The notes beneath the pieces are model-generated. The model was not told the DNA's origin. It ran no database searches and saw only the letters and a program-made list of their open reading frames with translations. 64,000 nt of DNA, taken from NCBI GenBank assembly GCA_934183325.1, contig CAKPSH010000001.1:1-64000 (forward strand), written 5' to 3'. Origin of the DNA: an uncultured Clostridia bacterium (GTDB lineage Bacteria; Bacillota; Clostridia; TANB77; CAG-508). Of this stretch, positions 63,967 to 64,000 are shown one piece after another. How positions within the stretch are numbered: position 1 is the stretch's first letter; each line of letters begins with the position of its first letter. Position numbers and translations under genes: made by a program.

Positions 63967-64000
63967 TTTTTATCCTTCCTTTCTTTTTCAACATAAAGCT

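Overview
The window is about 64 kb of very AT-rich DNA with Gram-positive ribosome-binding sites (AGGAGG type), intrinsic terminators and a mostly minus-strand gene order. A complete spoIIIA block plus gerW, whiA and dacF-like genes mark it as an endospore-forming Firmicute (class Clostridia). The base composition and gene families fit an uncultured gut lineage, but no rRNA or other taxonomic marker is present, so the exact group is inference. I saw no tRNA, rRNA or CRISPR array.

Layout. 0-1.3 kb: two genes truncated toward each other (RhuM-like and ZIP transporter). 1.4-10.7 kb: a housekeeping run (Sel1 protein, membrane-fusion protein, miaA, mutL, whiA, prmC, D-Ala-D-Ala carboxypeptidase). 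10.8-30.3 kb: a cell-surface island of about 19 kb bracketed by two related ~140-bp direct repeats. 30.3-35.5 kb: spoIIIAH to spoIIIAA, with spoIIIAA broken by a one-base frameshift. 35.6-54.8 kb: central metabolism, envelope and RNA-modification genes (split transketolase, uppP, metal ABC transporter, rsuA, mscL, pyk, rluB, rluD, peptidoglycan glycosyltransferase) with a compositionally foreign two-gene cassette at 42-43.3 kb. 55.1-56.6 kb: a divergent methylthiotransferase behind a consensus promoter and structured leader. 56.7-64 kb: glucan phosphorylase, an SPFH protein, dapA-HD-dapB, two 156-nt structured repeats and gerW.

The surface island is the most interesting part. In transcription order (minus strand) it holds a promoter, a short ORF containing an uninterrupted (CA)21 tract, a perfect 18-bp terminator-like hairpin, a SipW-type signal peptidase, a TasA/camelysin-like protein, a membrane-anchored protein, a second SipW-type peptidase, a second TasA-like protein, and a 2925-residue surface protein. 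That protein carries three formylglycine-generating-enzyme/C-type-lectin-like modules. It is followed by a complete diversity-generating retroelement (DGR): MutS-domain-I protein, Avd, reverse transcriptase and template repeat. All 15 differences between the 132-nt template repeat and the variable repeat at the 3' end of the giant gene fall on template adenines, which is the DGR signature.

The tract length decides the reading frame in which the short ORF leaves the repeat. In the present frame (21 units) and one other, it stops before the hairpin. Only in the third frame (19, 22 or 25 units) would a ribosome translate the whole 5' arm of the hairpin. I infer a phase-variable, translation-coupled attenuator controlling a fibre/adhesin operon whose tip-like protein is hypermutated by a DGR. 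That pairing of slipped-strand ON/OFF switching with targeted hypermutation is the best candidate here for an undescribed system.
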